NCBI GenBank assembly: GCA_018398805.1
Contig: JAGFBZ010002033.1
Span: forward strand, 2,069,501-2,133,500
Origin: Hirundichthys speculiger
Taxonomy: Eukaryota > Chordata > Actinopteri > Beloniformes > Exocoetidae
Direction of reading: 5' to 3'
DNA length: 64,000 nt
A model generated the notes under the pieces. That model was not told the DNA's origin. It ran no database searches and saw only the letters and a list, made by a program, of their open reading frames with translations. Positions 12,232 through 23,343 of this stretch are shown piece by piece. The position numbers and the translations under genes are program-made. Each line of letters begins with the position of its first letter. Within the stretch, counting starts at the first letter, position 1.

Positions 12232-14152
12232 AAACTTAAAAACTTAAATGTTTCCTTACCATCTTTGCAATGCTTCCTTGTTAGTCATTGAGTTAGTGAT
12301 ACTGTTGTTTCCAGGAAATTTGCAGGCTTTGCATCACTTACTTTCCTTCTCAAGGATTATTAAAAGAGATTATTTATTTAAAGAGATTACAAAGGAAAGA
12401 TATTAGCAATGGTATACCTTTAAAGTCAGACAACTATTTATTTATTTGTTTCTCTTTTTATTTAGGTCTCCGCTGCAGCGGAACATGTCACTGCCGGGCC
12501 GATGGCAGGGCACACGACCGGGCCCTTTAAGCCCAATAAAGCTTGTGATTTCATCGTTTTACAACATACACTTGCCTGCAACAGCGGGGCTTTCAAGCAT
12601 TACTACATGTGACACATAGCTCTAAGCATTTGATAGTAAGAGTTCAACAACACGAAGAGTGACAATGCCATTTTGAAATAAATTAAACCTGTTGTATTAT
12701 GGCATTATATATTGTCTAAAATATATTCGGCGGTATGCGGTTGTGACGTCACGCGGGAGACGCACCAGTTATTGTTGTAGTAGCTACCGGCATTCATTCA
12801 TTCTGCTTGGTACCAAGTGCCGATTTCCCCTGATGTGTTTCCATTGCTGTTAATAAATACCAACTCCGAGCATGTCATTGTACGAGCCTTTTTGCAAGAG
12901 TAACCCGACAAAACCTACATGAAGTCTAACAAACCATGGAAGAACAAAAACATTAGGCTACCTGGCCCCTAATAATAACGTTAGACGGTCGGGCTACTCT
13001 GAAAATAACTACATCAACAGTTTACAACTAACTCACATGTTGTTTTCAGTGTCAGTGATTGTGAGAAATTGTATCTGTGAATCTGGCTCCCTGACTGTTG
13101 TGCCAGGTTTGGTGGCGTTATATTCAAATGATGAAAATTTGTTAAAAGAAACTTCCTTTGATAGAAATGTTGCCCTTGTGATCAAGGCCGTTCCACCTCC
13201 TTTCCTGCCCACCCTTGTTGAAAATAAAAAATTAAAAACTGGAGAACAGGTCTCTGTGAGAACAACACATGCATCGGTGCCCAGCCATGTCTCAGTAAGG
13301 AGAATACTGTCAAGTTTTCTATCCAAAATTAAATCATTTATAATAAAAGATTTATTCGAAAGCGAGTGCACATTCAGCACGGCCATCTTAATGTCCGTGC
13401 TGACCGTGCGCTCAGCATGTCTCTTTACGGGAACATTAAAATTATAAAGTTGGTCTAAAAACAGTCCTGGGTTTATCTCTGTGAGTGATGACTGTTTCAA
13501 TGGAGAGGATGGTCTGTGGTTCTGATGGAGGTAGTGATGGAGGGGTGTGTGGGGTGTGTATGGTGCAGTGAGTGGGGAGTGAGTGTGGATGAGAGTTAGA
13601 ATGAGGGGCAAAGTGTCCGGGTGTGCGAGTCAGGAAGTGGGTGTGGTCCATGACTCATTCTGGCTGGGGCAACCTATATATATAACCTCATACGTAGCAC
13701 ATCATATTCTTCGCAGAAGTTGTTGTATCCAGTAATGCGCAAGGCGTAACCAACACTTGGGAAGAGGCCTGTTTCTTCGTCTTTCACCGGGCCCTCCAGT
13801 GCCCGGGTCGGGGGAGTACTGCCCCCCCAGCCCCCCTGAAGCTCTGCCCTTGGGTATCCAGTCTTCTTTCTGGAGATCCTTCTGAAGATTGAGTAATGAC
13901 AAAACACACACAAACACCCTGCTCCAATACAAAAGTTTTCTTTATCAGGAAACAATGGCTTTCTCATTGTGTGAAACTAATACCACATTATATACATGCC
14001 ATCTTGTGCAGTGTATTTGTATCTTGATTATTTATTTATTATTCTGACAGGTGTATTTTACATTTATGAAATATGATCCAAAGGATGATATTAACACTTA
14101 ATTGTGTTTTACCCTGCCTTTCTTTCCTTATTGGTGTATTTGATGAGCGCAA
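12232..14152. repeat. Tandem repeat unit 2, with foreign insert
   Basis: It starts and ends like unit 1 (AACTTAAAAACTTAAATG ... TATTTGATGAGC). It carries the block AGGTCTCCGC...CCCAATAAAGCTTGTGAT at about 12465-12550, shared with unit 3. Its centre is replaced by unrelated DNA (about 12551-13860) containing the LINE endonuclease fragment, after which unit sequence resumes with a deletion. Confidence 0.65.
13033..13680 (-). mobile_element. Non-LTR retrotransposon fragment (APE-type endonuclease)
   Basis: A minus-strand frame (13611-13033) contains MAVLNVHSLSNKSFIINDL, then LDSILLTETWL and GRKGGGTALI. These match the N-terminal apurinic-type endonuclease of fish LINEs (N-x-S-L, the catalytic Glu in TETW, then a GGG loop). 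The frame is truncated after about 100 residues of the domain and no reverse transcriptase follows. Upstream residues are low-complexity Pro/His. Confidence 0.75.
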
Positions 14153-14942
14153 ATCTTAAAAACTTAAATGTTTCCTTACCATCTTTGCAATACTTCCTCG
14201 TTAGTCATTGAGTTAGTGATACTGTTGTTTCCAAGAAATTTGCAGGCTTTGCCTCACTTGCTTTGCGTCACACATCAAAGATTATTAAAAAAGATTATTT
14301 ATCAAGAGATTACAAAGGAAAGATATTCGCAATGGTATACCTTTAAAGTCAGACAACTATTTATTTCTCTGTTTCTCTTTTATTTAGGTCTCCGCAGCAG
14401 CGGAGCATGTCACTGCCGGGCCGAGGGCAGGGCACATGACCCGGCCCTTTAAGCCCAATAAAGCTTGTGATTATAAGTGATCAAGATGTTTGCATCTTTT
14501 TGAAATAATGAAAAAGTAATGTATATGAATCTTTTTGTTCTTCCTGCGGTAGCTTTTCATTTATGAATGCAATGATATTTTTGCCAGTGTGAAAGCTGGC
14601 ATGCTGTCAGCACTGTACATACAAGCTTTTCCTGAATGTTGGCATTAGATGGAGGAAAGAGACAAATGTTTCATTGTTCTTTTTGACTTCTAATGCATTC
14701 ACTATCAAATCACTTGTTCTTGTTTGTTTTTTCATTGATGCGTCAGTCCGGTATCATTAAAAAATATCCAAGTCACCTGTTGTTTCAGAGCATCTTTAGT
14801 CTCATTGTTACAGATGACACCGAAGATCAGCCTCTGTATATGGCTCACCTATTTAAATTAAATTAAACCACAAAGCTATCCAGCCTCCCTGGGATAAACC
14901 ACTGTTATGGATTACTTTGACTCTAAATGGTAATACAGGGAC

Positions 14943-16319
14943 TAGGGATGGGAATTGATAAGATTTTTCCGATTCCGATTCCATTATCGATACTGTTTAA
15001 CAATTTGATTCTTTATCGATTCTCTTATCGATTCTAATTTATGAAAAAAGTAGAACTAACAGTTTTATTAGCATCATTTTTTTTACTTAGAAGTCACGAC
15101 CTTACAAACTCAACAGCGAAGTCAAAAGAGGCCCATAGCCTAGATAATGTGTTAACTGTTGTAATTGGTAACTGTGCAAATACACAAGAATGTGTAACAT
15201 TTTACTAACAGATTTTTCCTAATAGAAATAAAAAAAAAATCTCTCTTTTAAAAGGATATATGAGCTCACTAAGCACTCAAAAATAATAATAAAGAAAGAT
15301 AAATACTATCAAATACAACGGAACAGTGCATAGTACAAATCTGCAAATACTATGAAGAATTAACAATTCTTTTGCAGAAGAATAAGCATGTCAGCCAGCC
15401 TCTGAACCAGCCAGACTCTCACTCTCGTCACGGTCATCTTCTAAATGTAATGCAGAAGGCATTCATTTAATAGCACAGCGTTAATGTCATAGCGTGTTTT
15501 ACAAAGAAACACATAGGCAGTAGCCGAGATAGCTACTTACCAGAGTTGCCAGAGGTGATCTTAACTCGGCTACTGCTGCTGCTGCTGGGTTGAGATCCAT
15601 CAGTCCGAAGCGCGTCAAAAACACGACACTCGTTATCGCATGTTGTGTGCGCAAATGTTTCTGCATGTTAGTCGTGTTCCCTCCCGACGCTGTTATCTAC
15701 ACTTTACAATGACTGCAAGTTGCCTTGTTGCCATCTTTCTTTGTGAAGTGAAGCCAAACTTTGGAGCGTTTGAACCTGCGCCATTGTTGTTTACAACTCC
15801 AATGTGCGTGCTAAACCGACGTAACTTAATCATCATCATCATAATCGGGTCTCCTGCTTGGCGGCGGGGGTGACGCCATGCGTAGAGCCAATCAGTTTCA
15901 CTAATCTTCTCCATTTGGGTCGGTCCAGTGCTAGAGGTTCGGCTTCAGTCAGCGACAAGCCTAGTTGGTGTAGGTTCCTGGTAACAGCGTACATCCATCG
16001 TGTGCGGGGAGCATCGCGGGGGCGTTTCCAGCCGGCAGATTTGGGGTCAAAGTGGAGGATAGCGTGAGTGGGGTGTTCGGAAGGGAGTCTTTTGAGATGG
16101 CCATACCAGCGCATCCGTCGCTGTGCTGCTAACTGGGACGCTGCTGTAACTTAATCATGCTTTCCGGAATTGACTGTGCGTAACTTGCGTAAATTACGTG
16201 AGATTCATGCTGGTTGGAATCGATAAGAGAATCGCTAGATAAACTGCCAAACGATTCCATAGAATTGAAACACACAGAACCGGTTCTCTACAGGAACCGG
16301 TTCTCAATTCCCATCTCTA
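14943..16319. mobile_element. hAT-type transposon, 1377 bp, inserted into unit 3
   Basis: The ends are TAGGGATGGGAATTGATAAG and, on the right, CTCAATTCCCATCTCTA. They are flanked by a perfect 8-bp duplication, ACAGGGAC (14935-14942 and 16320-16327). The uninterrupted target ACAGGGACTTACTG exists in unit 1 at 11153-11166, so the empty site is present in the same window. The left terminus resembles that of the 2568-3455 element. No intact transposase was found. Confidence 0.9.
15834..16145 (-). mobile_element. 5'-truncated LINE insert nested in the hAT element
   Basis: A minus-strand frame (16114-15839) reads MRWYGHLKRLPSEHPTHAI ... RPRDAPRTRW, the typical C-terminal end of a LINE polyprotein after the reverse transcriptase. 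The fragment is flanked by a 13-bp direct repeat, GTAACTTAATCAT (15821-15833 and 16146-16158), a classic target-site duplication. An (ATC)n run on the left side corresponds to the LINE 3' tail. Confidence 0.8.
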
Positions 16320-17403
16320 ACAGGGACTTACTGTCAACCATAAATAATAACCATGTCAGTCATTGGTATGTGGAATCTCCAGCTGTGTCACTACTATAGA
16401 TATTAGGTTACTTCATTCTTTACATCTCATTGCACTGTTATTGTGTCACCTCCTTCTGTGTGGTTGAAAAGAACATGAGACGTGTCTGTTTAAATCGAGC
16501 TGATTGTAATTTAACTCCTTTTGCTGTTGTCCCAATGAAAAATTTCTCCCAGTAATGTTTGAAAGACAAAACACACACACACAAAAACACCCTGCTCCAA
16601 TGCAAAAGTTTTCTTTATCAGGAAACAAGATTGAAAAAATAATCTGGCCCTGATCAGGTCTTACAATTAGAGGAACAACACTTTGCTATTTTTTTTATTG
16701 AACAAAAACTAAGCCAAGGGGCAGAAGTAGTGTGTGAACAATAGATTTCATCCTGTCTGTGTGAGTGGACACATTTATGTCACAAAGACATAATACCTTA
16801 TTCAATACTAATACAGTCTCAAACATATATGCAGTGGTGGGGGCTTCTTTGAAGTTTCTAAAGAGTATTTGAGCCTAGTTTTTTTATTTCTTTTTTTCTA
16901 ATGTTGTCAGGTGACACTCTAACTGAAACCAGCATAGAGCCATAAGACATTATATATTTGTTTCCAGCAAAAACACAGTGCACATTGACATCAACTGGAG
17001 AAGTCTAAGAAATTTTACATGATTAAGAGAAAAAAAAAATGCTTAATTTCTTTTTGATGAGCATCAGACAGCTGTCTTGCATGTAATAGAGGTCACAGAT
17101 GTTTAGGAGCCAAAGATGTACAGATGTGTTCAGATCTGATAAATAATAAGGCCAAAGCATATTACCAGTGAAATCCTCCATCAGCATAATAGAGCCAATG
17201 GCTTTCTCATTGTGTGAAACCAATACCACATTATATACATGCCGTCTTGTGCAGTGTAATTGTATCTTAATTATTTATATATTGTTCTGACAAGTGTATT
17301 TTACATTTATGAAATATAATCCAAAGAATGATATTAACACTTACTTGTGTTTCACCCTGCCTTTCTTTCCTTATTGGTGTATTTGATGAGCTTAAGGCTA
17401 TTA

Positions 17404-17815
17404 TGGTGTATTGTGTCTCTGTTTTGAAGAGCATTTGTTTTAAATTATTAACTTAATTATTTTTTTTCTACTTGTTCAGAGATTCAGAGTTCAGAGTTCT
17501 TATGGTTACACATTTACGGTAAAGATGCCTGATGTTTTTAGCACATCAGTTTCCTTCTGTCCCTTACAGGGTCCTGCTGGGCAGGTGCATGAAACAGAGG
17601 TCCACTGTTTCCAAGACACACATGAACTTAAAATTCACAGACCAAAACAAGGAAGTTGTTGTTTCCCAGCACTGCTGTGCATTTGAAAAAGCTCTTTTGT
17701 GCATTTCAAAACTTAAACACCTGAACAAGAAAATCAACTCTATTTTTGGTTTTGTAATAAAATCATGACAACAAATATTTTTTTGATTCTTGACTAATGA
17801 TTCACTAATAGTGAA
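17404..17815. repeat. Partial repeat copy matching 6297-6700
   Basis: It is nearly identical to 6297-6700, including GGGTCCTGCTGGGCAGGTGC and CACTGCTGTGCATTTGAAAA. The two copies bracket the whole tandem block. The short reading frames in both copies differ at their N-termini because of small indels, so they are not treated as genes. Confidence 0.7.
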
Positions 17816-18552
17816 CTACTTACACGACCGATAAATTAGATAGTTACCTAAATTATATTTTTCTTCATAAAATTTGAATACAGGTAAACTGTGTGGCTTT
17901 CGTTTTTATGTTGGCGTAGGGAATAAACTCGAATATGTTCAGGTCTGACCTTGTTCTTCTCAGCCCAAGAAGTTGTGCGTTTTAAACAATGTGTATTTAC
18001 TAGTTGTTTTACAAATCACAGGAATAAATGCGTTGATTTATCAAGTTGGTTAGTTTATTAAAATGAAGTCATACAAGTAGGAATGCTGCATTTGGTTTCA
18101 GTGGTATTATAGTACAGACAAACATATTTCCAGAAAACATTCAGCAGCAACACAAATAACAGTATCATACAAACAGCACATTTATATATAAATCATATAT
18201 ATCTAACAGTGATATCTGAAAGCACTCACAAGGATAAAACTCCCTTTTCCATCATTTGACCAGCTTTTCTCACTTACATTCACATTTTCTTAATAAACTT
18301 AAATAATAAGATAAAATATTTGCCCTTATAAATAAATCATATCAAGCTAATGTACAGATAATGCCCAATAAACCTTTACCCCTGCAGGAGACAAGCTTCA
18401 TAAACATGCATCAGGTGAAGAAGTAATATTCTGCAGCACTCATTTGGACCAATGTGTCATTTAAAAATCTTATCTCCCTAAATGTTGAGGTTGAATACCA
18501 TTTCATTTAGTCATATACAATCATTCTTTTCTTTCTGTTTGTCTGTAATTGT

Positions 18553-21500
18553 TCATTGCAGCTGTGACAGAAGGACCCTGCAGTCCCCAACTCTATCCAG
18601 CTCCTCCACCACCTCAGTCAGTTGTTCAACCTTCTCTGATGGAAGCACCATTTCTGCATTGTATTTGAACTTCTTCCTCAGGCTCTCATTTGTCAGTGGG
18701 TTGCGCCAGTGACCGTAGAAAGTGTCACAGCGCCCCTTCAGAATGTCTCCTCCCACCAAGTGTTACTTGGACTTCGCCATACATGCGGTTGAAATTCGCT
18801 GGGTTGTCATGAGGATGTTCCAAGCGAACACAGCTCAGCAGAGCGAGCAGCTCTGGGGCGACTCATGGCAGCTGGGGTGAAAGACTGCACAGTCACCTCG
18901 CCATCCAGGAGAGCGCTGCAAGCATTATACTGGAAGGAATGGCGCGCTTCGTGCTCAGACTTAGGGAAAGGCCTGTTGATGTATTTAGACTGGGGGACTC
19001 TGAGCAGAATGTCTTTGACTTGAGCTGGGGAGACCTTACCATCATCAACTCCCACAAGATGTTTATGGACTGAGGCTGCAGCATCTGCCACCCAGTGCAT
19101 CCCCAGATGAGCAGGGAAGCGCTTAAAGCCCATATCCTGCTCCTCTAACAGGAACATATGACCGCCATCAGTGGGTGATTCCAAAGATGTTGGAACATAA
19201 TCTTCATAGAAAGCATTGAAGCCTGCCACCCCTGCAACAGCATCCAGGACTAGAGGACTGGCCTCTAGACCCCTGGAGGCCAGTAGAGCAGCTTCAAGAC
19301 CCAGACGGGAAGCATTACCAATATGAAGGGGTTTAGACTGAGTGGCAGCATTAGCCATTGGGGCTCCAGCTAGAGAGGCAGCTATAGCCAAGGCATGACT
19401 GCACTGGGAGGCATCCAGAGACAGGAGACGAGCACAGGCTGCTGCACTTCCCATGGTACCAACCACACTGGGTGGATGAAACCTGAAGAGAAAAACAAAC
19501 AGACACTTTAGTCAGCTGTTTTTGTAATGGTTTACTCTTGCAAGGAAAGACCTTTTTCAAATTAGTGCTTCAAAACTACATTATATTGCATGCAAACAGA
19601 ACATTTGTGTAAAAAGATTTTTGTTCAGTGCAACTCTCCATATGCAGTGACAGGCTTGTTCATGGATGTTTTTTTTTTCTTTTTTCCATTGATGTCAGTA
19701 TTAGATAAACAAGCAATAATGTCCCAGGTCATTTGAGTTGGCAAAAACATTCGTCAAATGGTGTGTCCTGAGATATTCTCCTCTACATGGCTAATTCCAC
19801 TAACACAGAAGGCCTCTAATGTCCCTGAAATGACTATGTTAACACTCTATTCACAGTTCACTGACACAGCTAAAAGGCTACACATTGCACCTCTTTGCAC
19901 GGAAAAGTGCAGAGATCAGCAGAGTCAAATAGGCATGTCTATAAATTAATGTGGGTACTTGCAGAATGGGGTAAGAATGGGAAAATATTAAGAAAAAAAT
20001 CGGCTTTGAATCACTTAGGAAGACAAAATATGAGAGAAAATATACTATAATGTTGCTACCAGGCTTATGTTCTGAAGCACAAACCTCTTGGGGATGTTGT
20101 GGGTCTCATTAGAGAATCTCATTAGACGGCCCTGGATCTCGATGCCAACATTGAAGGCAAGCAGGAAGTCCAAGCCGCTAGGCTTACTGCTAGATGGTAT
20201 CAGGTCGCTGAGAGCTAACACGGCAGGAAGGACTGCTCCTGACGGATGAGTGGCAGGGTGCCACGTATCATCAAAGTCCATGGAGTGAGTCTAAAAGCAA
20301 ACAGATTTTCATCAAATGATACATCATAACAGAAGTGAAAGCAATTAAAATGCTTTTGATACTCTCACTCTTGCTGTACTCTTGCTGTGCTTCTTTAAAA
20401 TACCACAGAAGCCAGTTGTAAACCCTCTGTTTGTTTACTCTAAATGATGCAATTTTCTTCTCCACACCCATATTTTTTTTTCTCCCTTAGGGAACATTGA
20501 CTCTTTAACTTTGCTTAGTCAGACAGTTATATTTTAAAGTGTTGTGTAATATCCACCTTCAGCCCCTGGAGGCAAATACAAGGTGCACAACTCAGCTTGA
20601 CATTCAGATGACGTCTTTGGAAACAAGGGGTAAGTATTGTTTTGGCATGTAAAGATGGAAATTTCTGAGCTCAGTTTAGTTATTTTTGATTTTTATAAAC
20701 CCCTCCTGTTTACAGGAGGAATTTATAAAAATGAAAAATGCTGAGTGCTGTTTAGACAGCTTCTGAGTATCTGCGGTGTCATTTCTGACTGACTGAGCTA
20801 ATGAGTTTTTTATCTGAGTGGATTTCTCTGATGTACTGGGGAAAATGGAGACAAATATTTTCTGCTAATTTACACTTACCGCCACGCCGTTGACAAAAGC
20901 GGCCAGTGTTGGGGAGAGCCTGATGCCTCTGCGGCCGTACACCGAGCTGATCTCATCAGGAGCATACATATGCTGGAGGGAGGGAAAAGCACACATGTTG
21001 CAGTCAAGTTTTTGAACCTGGATCCCATCACCCTGCAAATGATATTCTGAATAACTTCCTTTGTATGGCATGGAAAAATTTAAAGGCCATCAGGGGGCGA
21101 CAAAAACATAAAAATAGAACCAAAGTCTTTTTTCTTTTTTTTTTTGTCTGTCATTCCACCTGTCCGCACACTGAATTTGTACTGACTTAGCTCTTGTGTT
21201 TATATAAGGTCAGGCATTTGCTTTCATCTGTCTTCTTGCCTCAGATCAGACAGGATTTTAATAAAAAGCTTTTTTTTTTGCTCTTTTTTTTTTTAATCAC
21301 TTTTTTTTTTTTTTCAATTTTTCTCACCAGGCAGTGCTGCAGGGCCAGTTCAAACACATCTGTTGTGCTTCCAATCAGACCCACTCCGATGCTGTCCAGC
21401 ACCATCCTCTTGCTGCGGTGGAGCACAACTGGTGATAAATGCTGGGGCTTAATTTCACTGATGAACTTTCCAAAACTAGCTGTGACAGTGTCCTCAGGGG

Positions 21501-22193
21501 CAGGGCGCTTCAACACTGCAGGAATTCAGGGAGCAAAAAAAATGAAAAGGAATGACAAATGTTAACATTTGTATAAATAGAAGTGATTTTCATGAAGACT
21601 GAACTCCAGAAAAATATTTTTGCTGGTGTTTGAGAACATGACAGAGACAGCAAACATGTTTACCTTCAACTGCAGACTTCTGCAGTCCCCTGACAGTCTG
21701 CACTGGTCTAAAGGTTTTTTGTATGACAGACATCTGGAAACCACAAAGGGGACATGATTCATTCATTTATATATAACAGGCTGTTGATATACATGGCAAT
21801 TTTCTACTTTTTTTTTTCCTTTTTGTCAAACTCAGAAGACTTTGCTATCGCTGTAATGAATATCACTCAGTCTTGTGTTCCTATTTGAAAGAGCTATTGT
21901 GCTGTCGAGTGCTGCAACAGGTGTGGTTCAGCATTTTCACACCAGCATTTGATACAAGCTCTTCCCTCTTGTGCTCCCAAAACAAAAACCTACACAGTAT
22001 ATATTCCAAAATTATTTTACATTTTTCTCAACAGAAAATTAAAACTATCATAACATTAAGTGAGTCAAACTCTTTTCTATAAACTCACAACTAGGATTTA
22101 TGCCCATAATTACAATCTGGAAAATGTAGATTTGTATATGGTAAAAATAGGTATTCAGAAGTGATTAGTTTGTGCCCGTACCTTGGAGAGCAT
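18553..22193 (-). CDS. acod1: cis-Aconitate decarboxylase (ACOD1/IRG1), 6 exons, last exon with two apparent frameshifts
   Basis: This MmgE/PrpD-family enzyme decarboxylates cis-aconitate to itaconate in mitochondria of activated macrophages. Exons from the 5' end are 22193-22182, 21733-21664, 21515-21328, 20972-20880, 20290-20085 and 19482-18553. All junctions keep phase. The N-terminus MLSKMSVIQKTFRPVQ looks like a presequence. Signature segments: MDFDDTWHPATHPSGAVLP (Asp, Thr and His of the active site), the His opening exon 6, SKPLHIGN (Lys), FPAHLGMHWVADAA (His) and SEHEARHSFQYNA. In the last exon the frame breaks twice: an extra A in CGCCCCAGAGCTG (about 18851-18857) and an extra G in ACTTGGTGGG (about 18756-18762). 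Without those two bases the protein would be about 498 aa, near normal, and the family C-terminus (GRCDTFYGHWRNPLTNESL) is present in the shifted frame. It is either a recent pseudogene or carries assembly indels; five intact exons favour the latter. Confidence 0.88.
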
Positions 22194-22290
22194 GGCTTTA
22201 TTCAGACGTTCCTTTCTTGCCTCTCTGTGATGCAGCAGCTTTGCTTTGTTGAAGGATGCTGATACTTCTCTGGACTAAGAAGTCACCCGC

Positions 22291-22297
22291 CTTTATA
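22291..22297 (-). promoter_or_regulatory. TATA box of ACOD1
   Basis: The minus strand reads TATAAAG about 100 bases upstream of the ACOD1 start codon, which predicts a transcription start near 22265. The element suits a strongly inducible gene. Confidence 0.65.
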
Positions 22298-22386
22298 TTC
22301 CAAGACTCACAAAGGCCACAAATACCTGGCGTAAAGTAACAGGAAAGGGGAGGCATTCACAGCAACCTCTTATCATATCAAAAGGA

Positions 22387-22395
22387 GGGATTTCC
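22387..22395 (+). promoter_or_regulatory. Putative NF-kB site between ACOD1 and fusion gene 1
   Basis: GGGATTTCC is a 9-bp kB-type site about 90 bases upstream of the ACOD1 TATA box and about 65 bases upstream of the first exon of the divergent gene. Mammalian ACOD1 is induced by TLR/NF-kB signalling, so the position is plausible. A single 9-mer can occur by chance. Confidence 0.4.
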
Positions 22396-22457
22396 ATCAC
22401 AGTTGTACAAGTGGAATCATCACTATCCTCAGGGGAGGAGAAGAAGGAAGTTATTTC

Positions 22458-22622
22458 TGTCAGGTGCATGGCAGTGATGTCATGTTTTATCTTGCTGATC
22501 GTATGAGAGCGTTTTTTCTTCCTACCAACTCCTCCTCTGTCAAGGAAACCCTTATTTATAACAAACTTTCATCCCTGCTTCAACACAACTCAACAGTCCT
22601 TCTGTCTGAGCAACATTACCAG
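22458..22622 (+). other. 5' untranslated exon of fusion gene 1
   Basis: A good donor (CAG|GTAAGAG) ends an exon at 22622. Joined to the acceptor at 23334 it gives an in-frame stop before the main ATG (TGCAACTAA), so the exon is non-coding. It contains short upstream ATGs. The 5' border is a guess. Confidence 0.5.
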
Positions 22623-23343
22623 GTAAGAGTTTTTTTTTATTACTGACATAACTGAAGCCACTAAGATACATGCTGTACTTAGGACGATGATAAAACAATG
22701 AACTCTATTCATTAGATAGATACCTCATGGAAATGTTTTTTCAATGAGAATTTTTTAAGGAGACTGAAAAGATAGAAATAAAAATAATAACTATTTTTGG
22801 GATAAATACTAAATATCAGTCTTATAGTTTAGAACAAAATGTTTGTATTGGAGACCTGGTGCCACTTTTGATTGAAGAGAGCAGAAAAGCTGAATGGCGC
22901 TTTAACTTTTACTTCTGTCAGACCACAACATTGGCTGAGTCCGCTAATGACAGTGGAGGACTGGAAGGTTTCAGGTGTCATATTTATGATAATAATACAC
23001 TAAAGTGCTCAAGAGAGGACCTTTTTGTCACGTCTATAAACTAACAAAACATTAACTGAATTTTTGCTGAATGTCTGAATGATTTACATTCAGACATTTG
23101 ATCTTCTTGTTATTTTTGCCCCACAAGTGCTTTCCCCCCAAAAACTTTTTACAACAAAATTAAGTTTCATCTTCATCACATCACTAAATCTAGTAATTTA
23201 TTCTTCAATTTGGACATTGTGTTGTAACAATAAGGAAATCAATATTTACACACTAATTTGAACTTTCTGTAAACATTTATATTGTGTTTTCTGTGCCATT
23301 TCTTTTTTTTTTTCGTTGTTTTAGTGCAACTAAAACAAGCGTT

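Larger units (their letters stand above)
14153..17391. repeat. Tandem repeat unit 3, interrupted by a hAT element
   Basis: It has the same block order as unit 1, from AACTTAAATG (about 14160) to TTGGTGTATTTGATGAGC (ending 17391). It is split at 14943-16319 by a transposon. Without that insert and its 8-bp duplication the unit is about 1.85 kb. A partial copy continues after it (17404-17815). Confidence 0.7.

Noticed and set aside
12465..14475. AATAAA in CCCTTTAAGCCCAATAAAGC, repeated in two units, as LTR poly(A) sites of the env-bearing provirus
   Set aside because: These lie on the opposite strand to env and no LTR borders or target duplication could be found.
18740..18860. Programmed ribosomal frameshifting to explain the ACOD1 breaks
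   Set aside because: Two separate sites with no slippery motif or downstream structure; sequence error or pseudogenisation is simpler.
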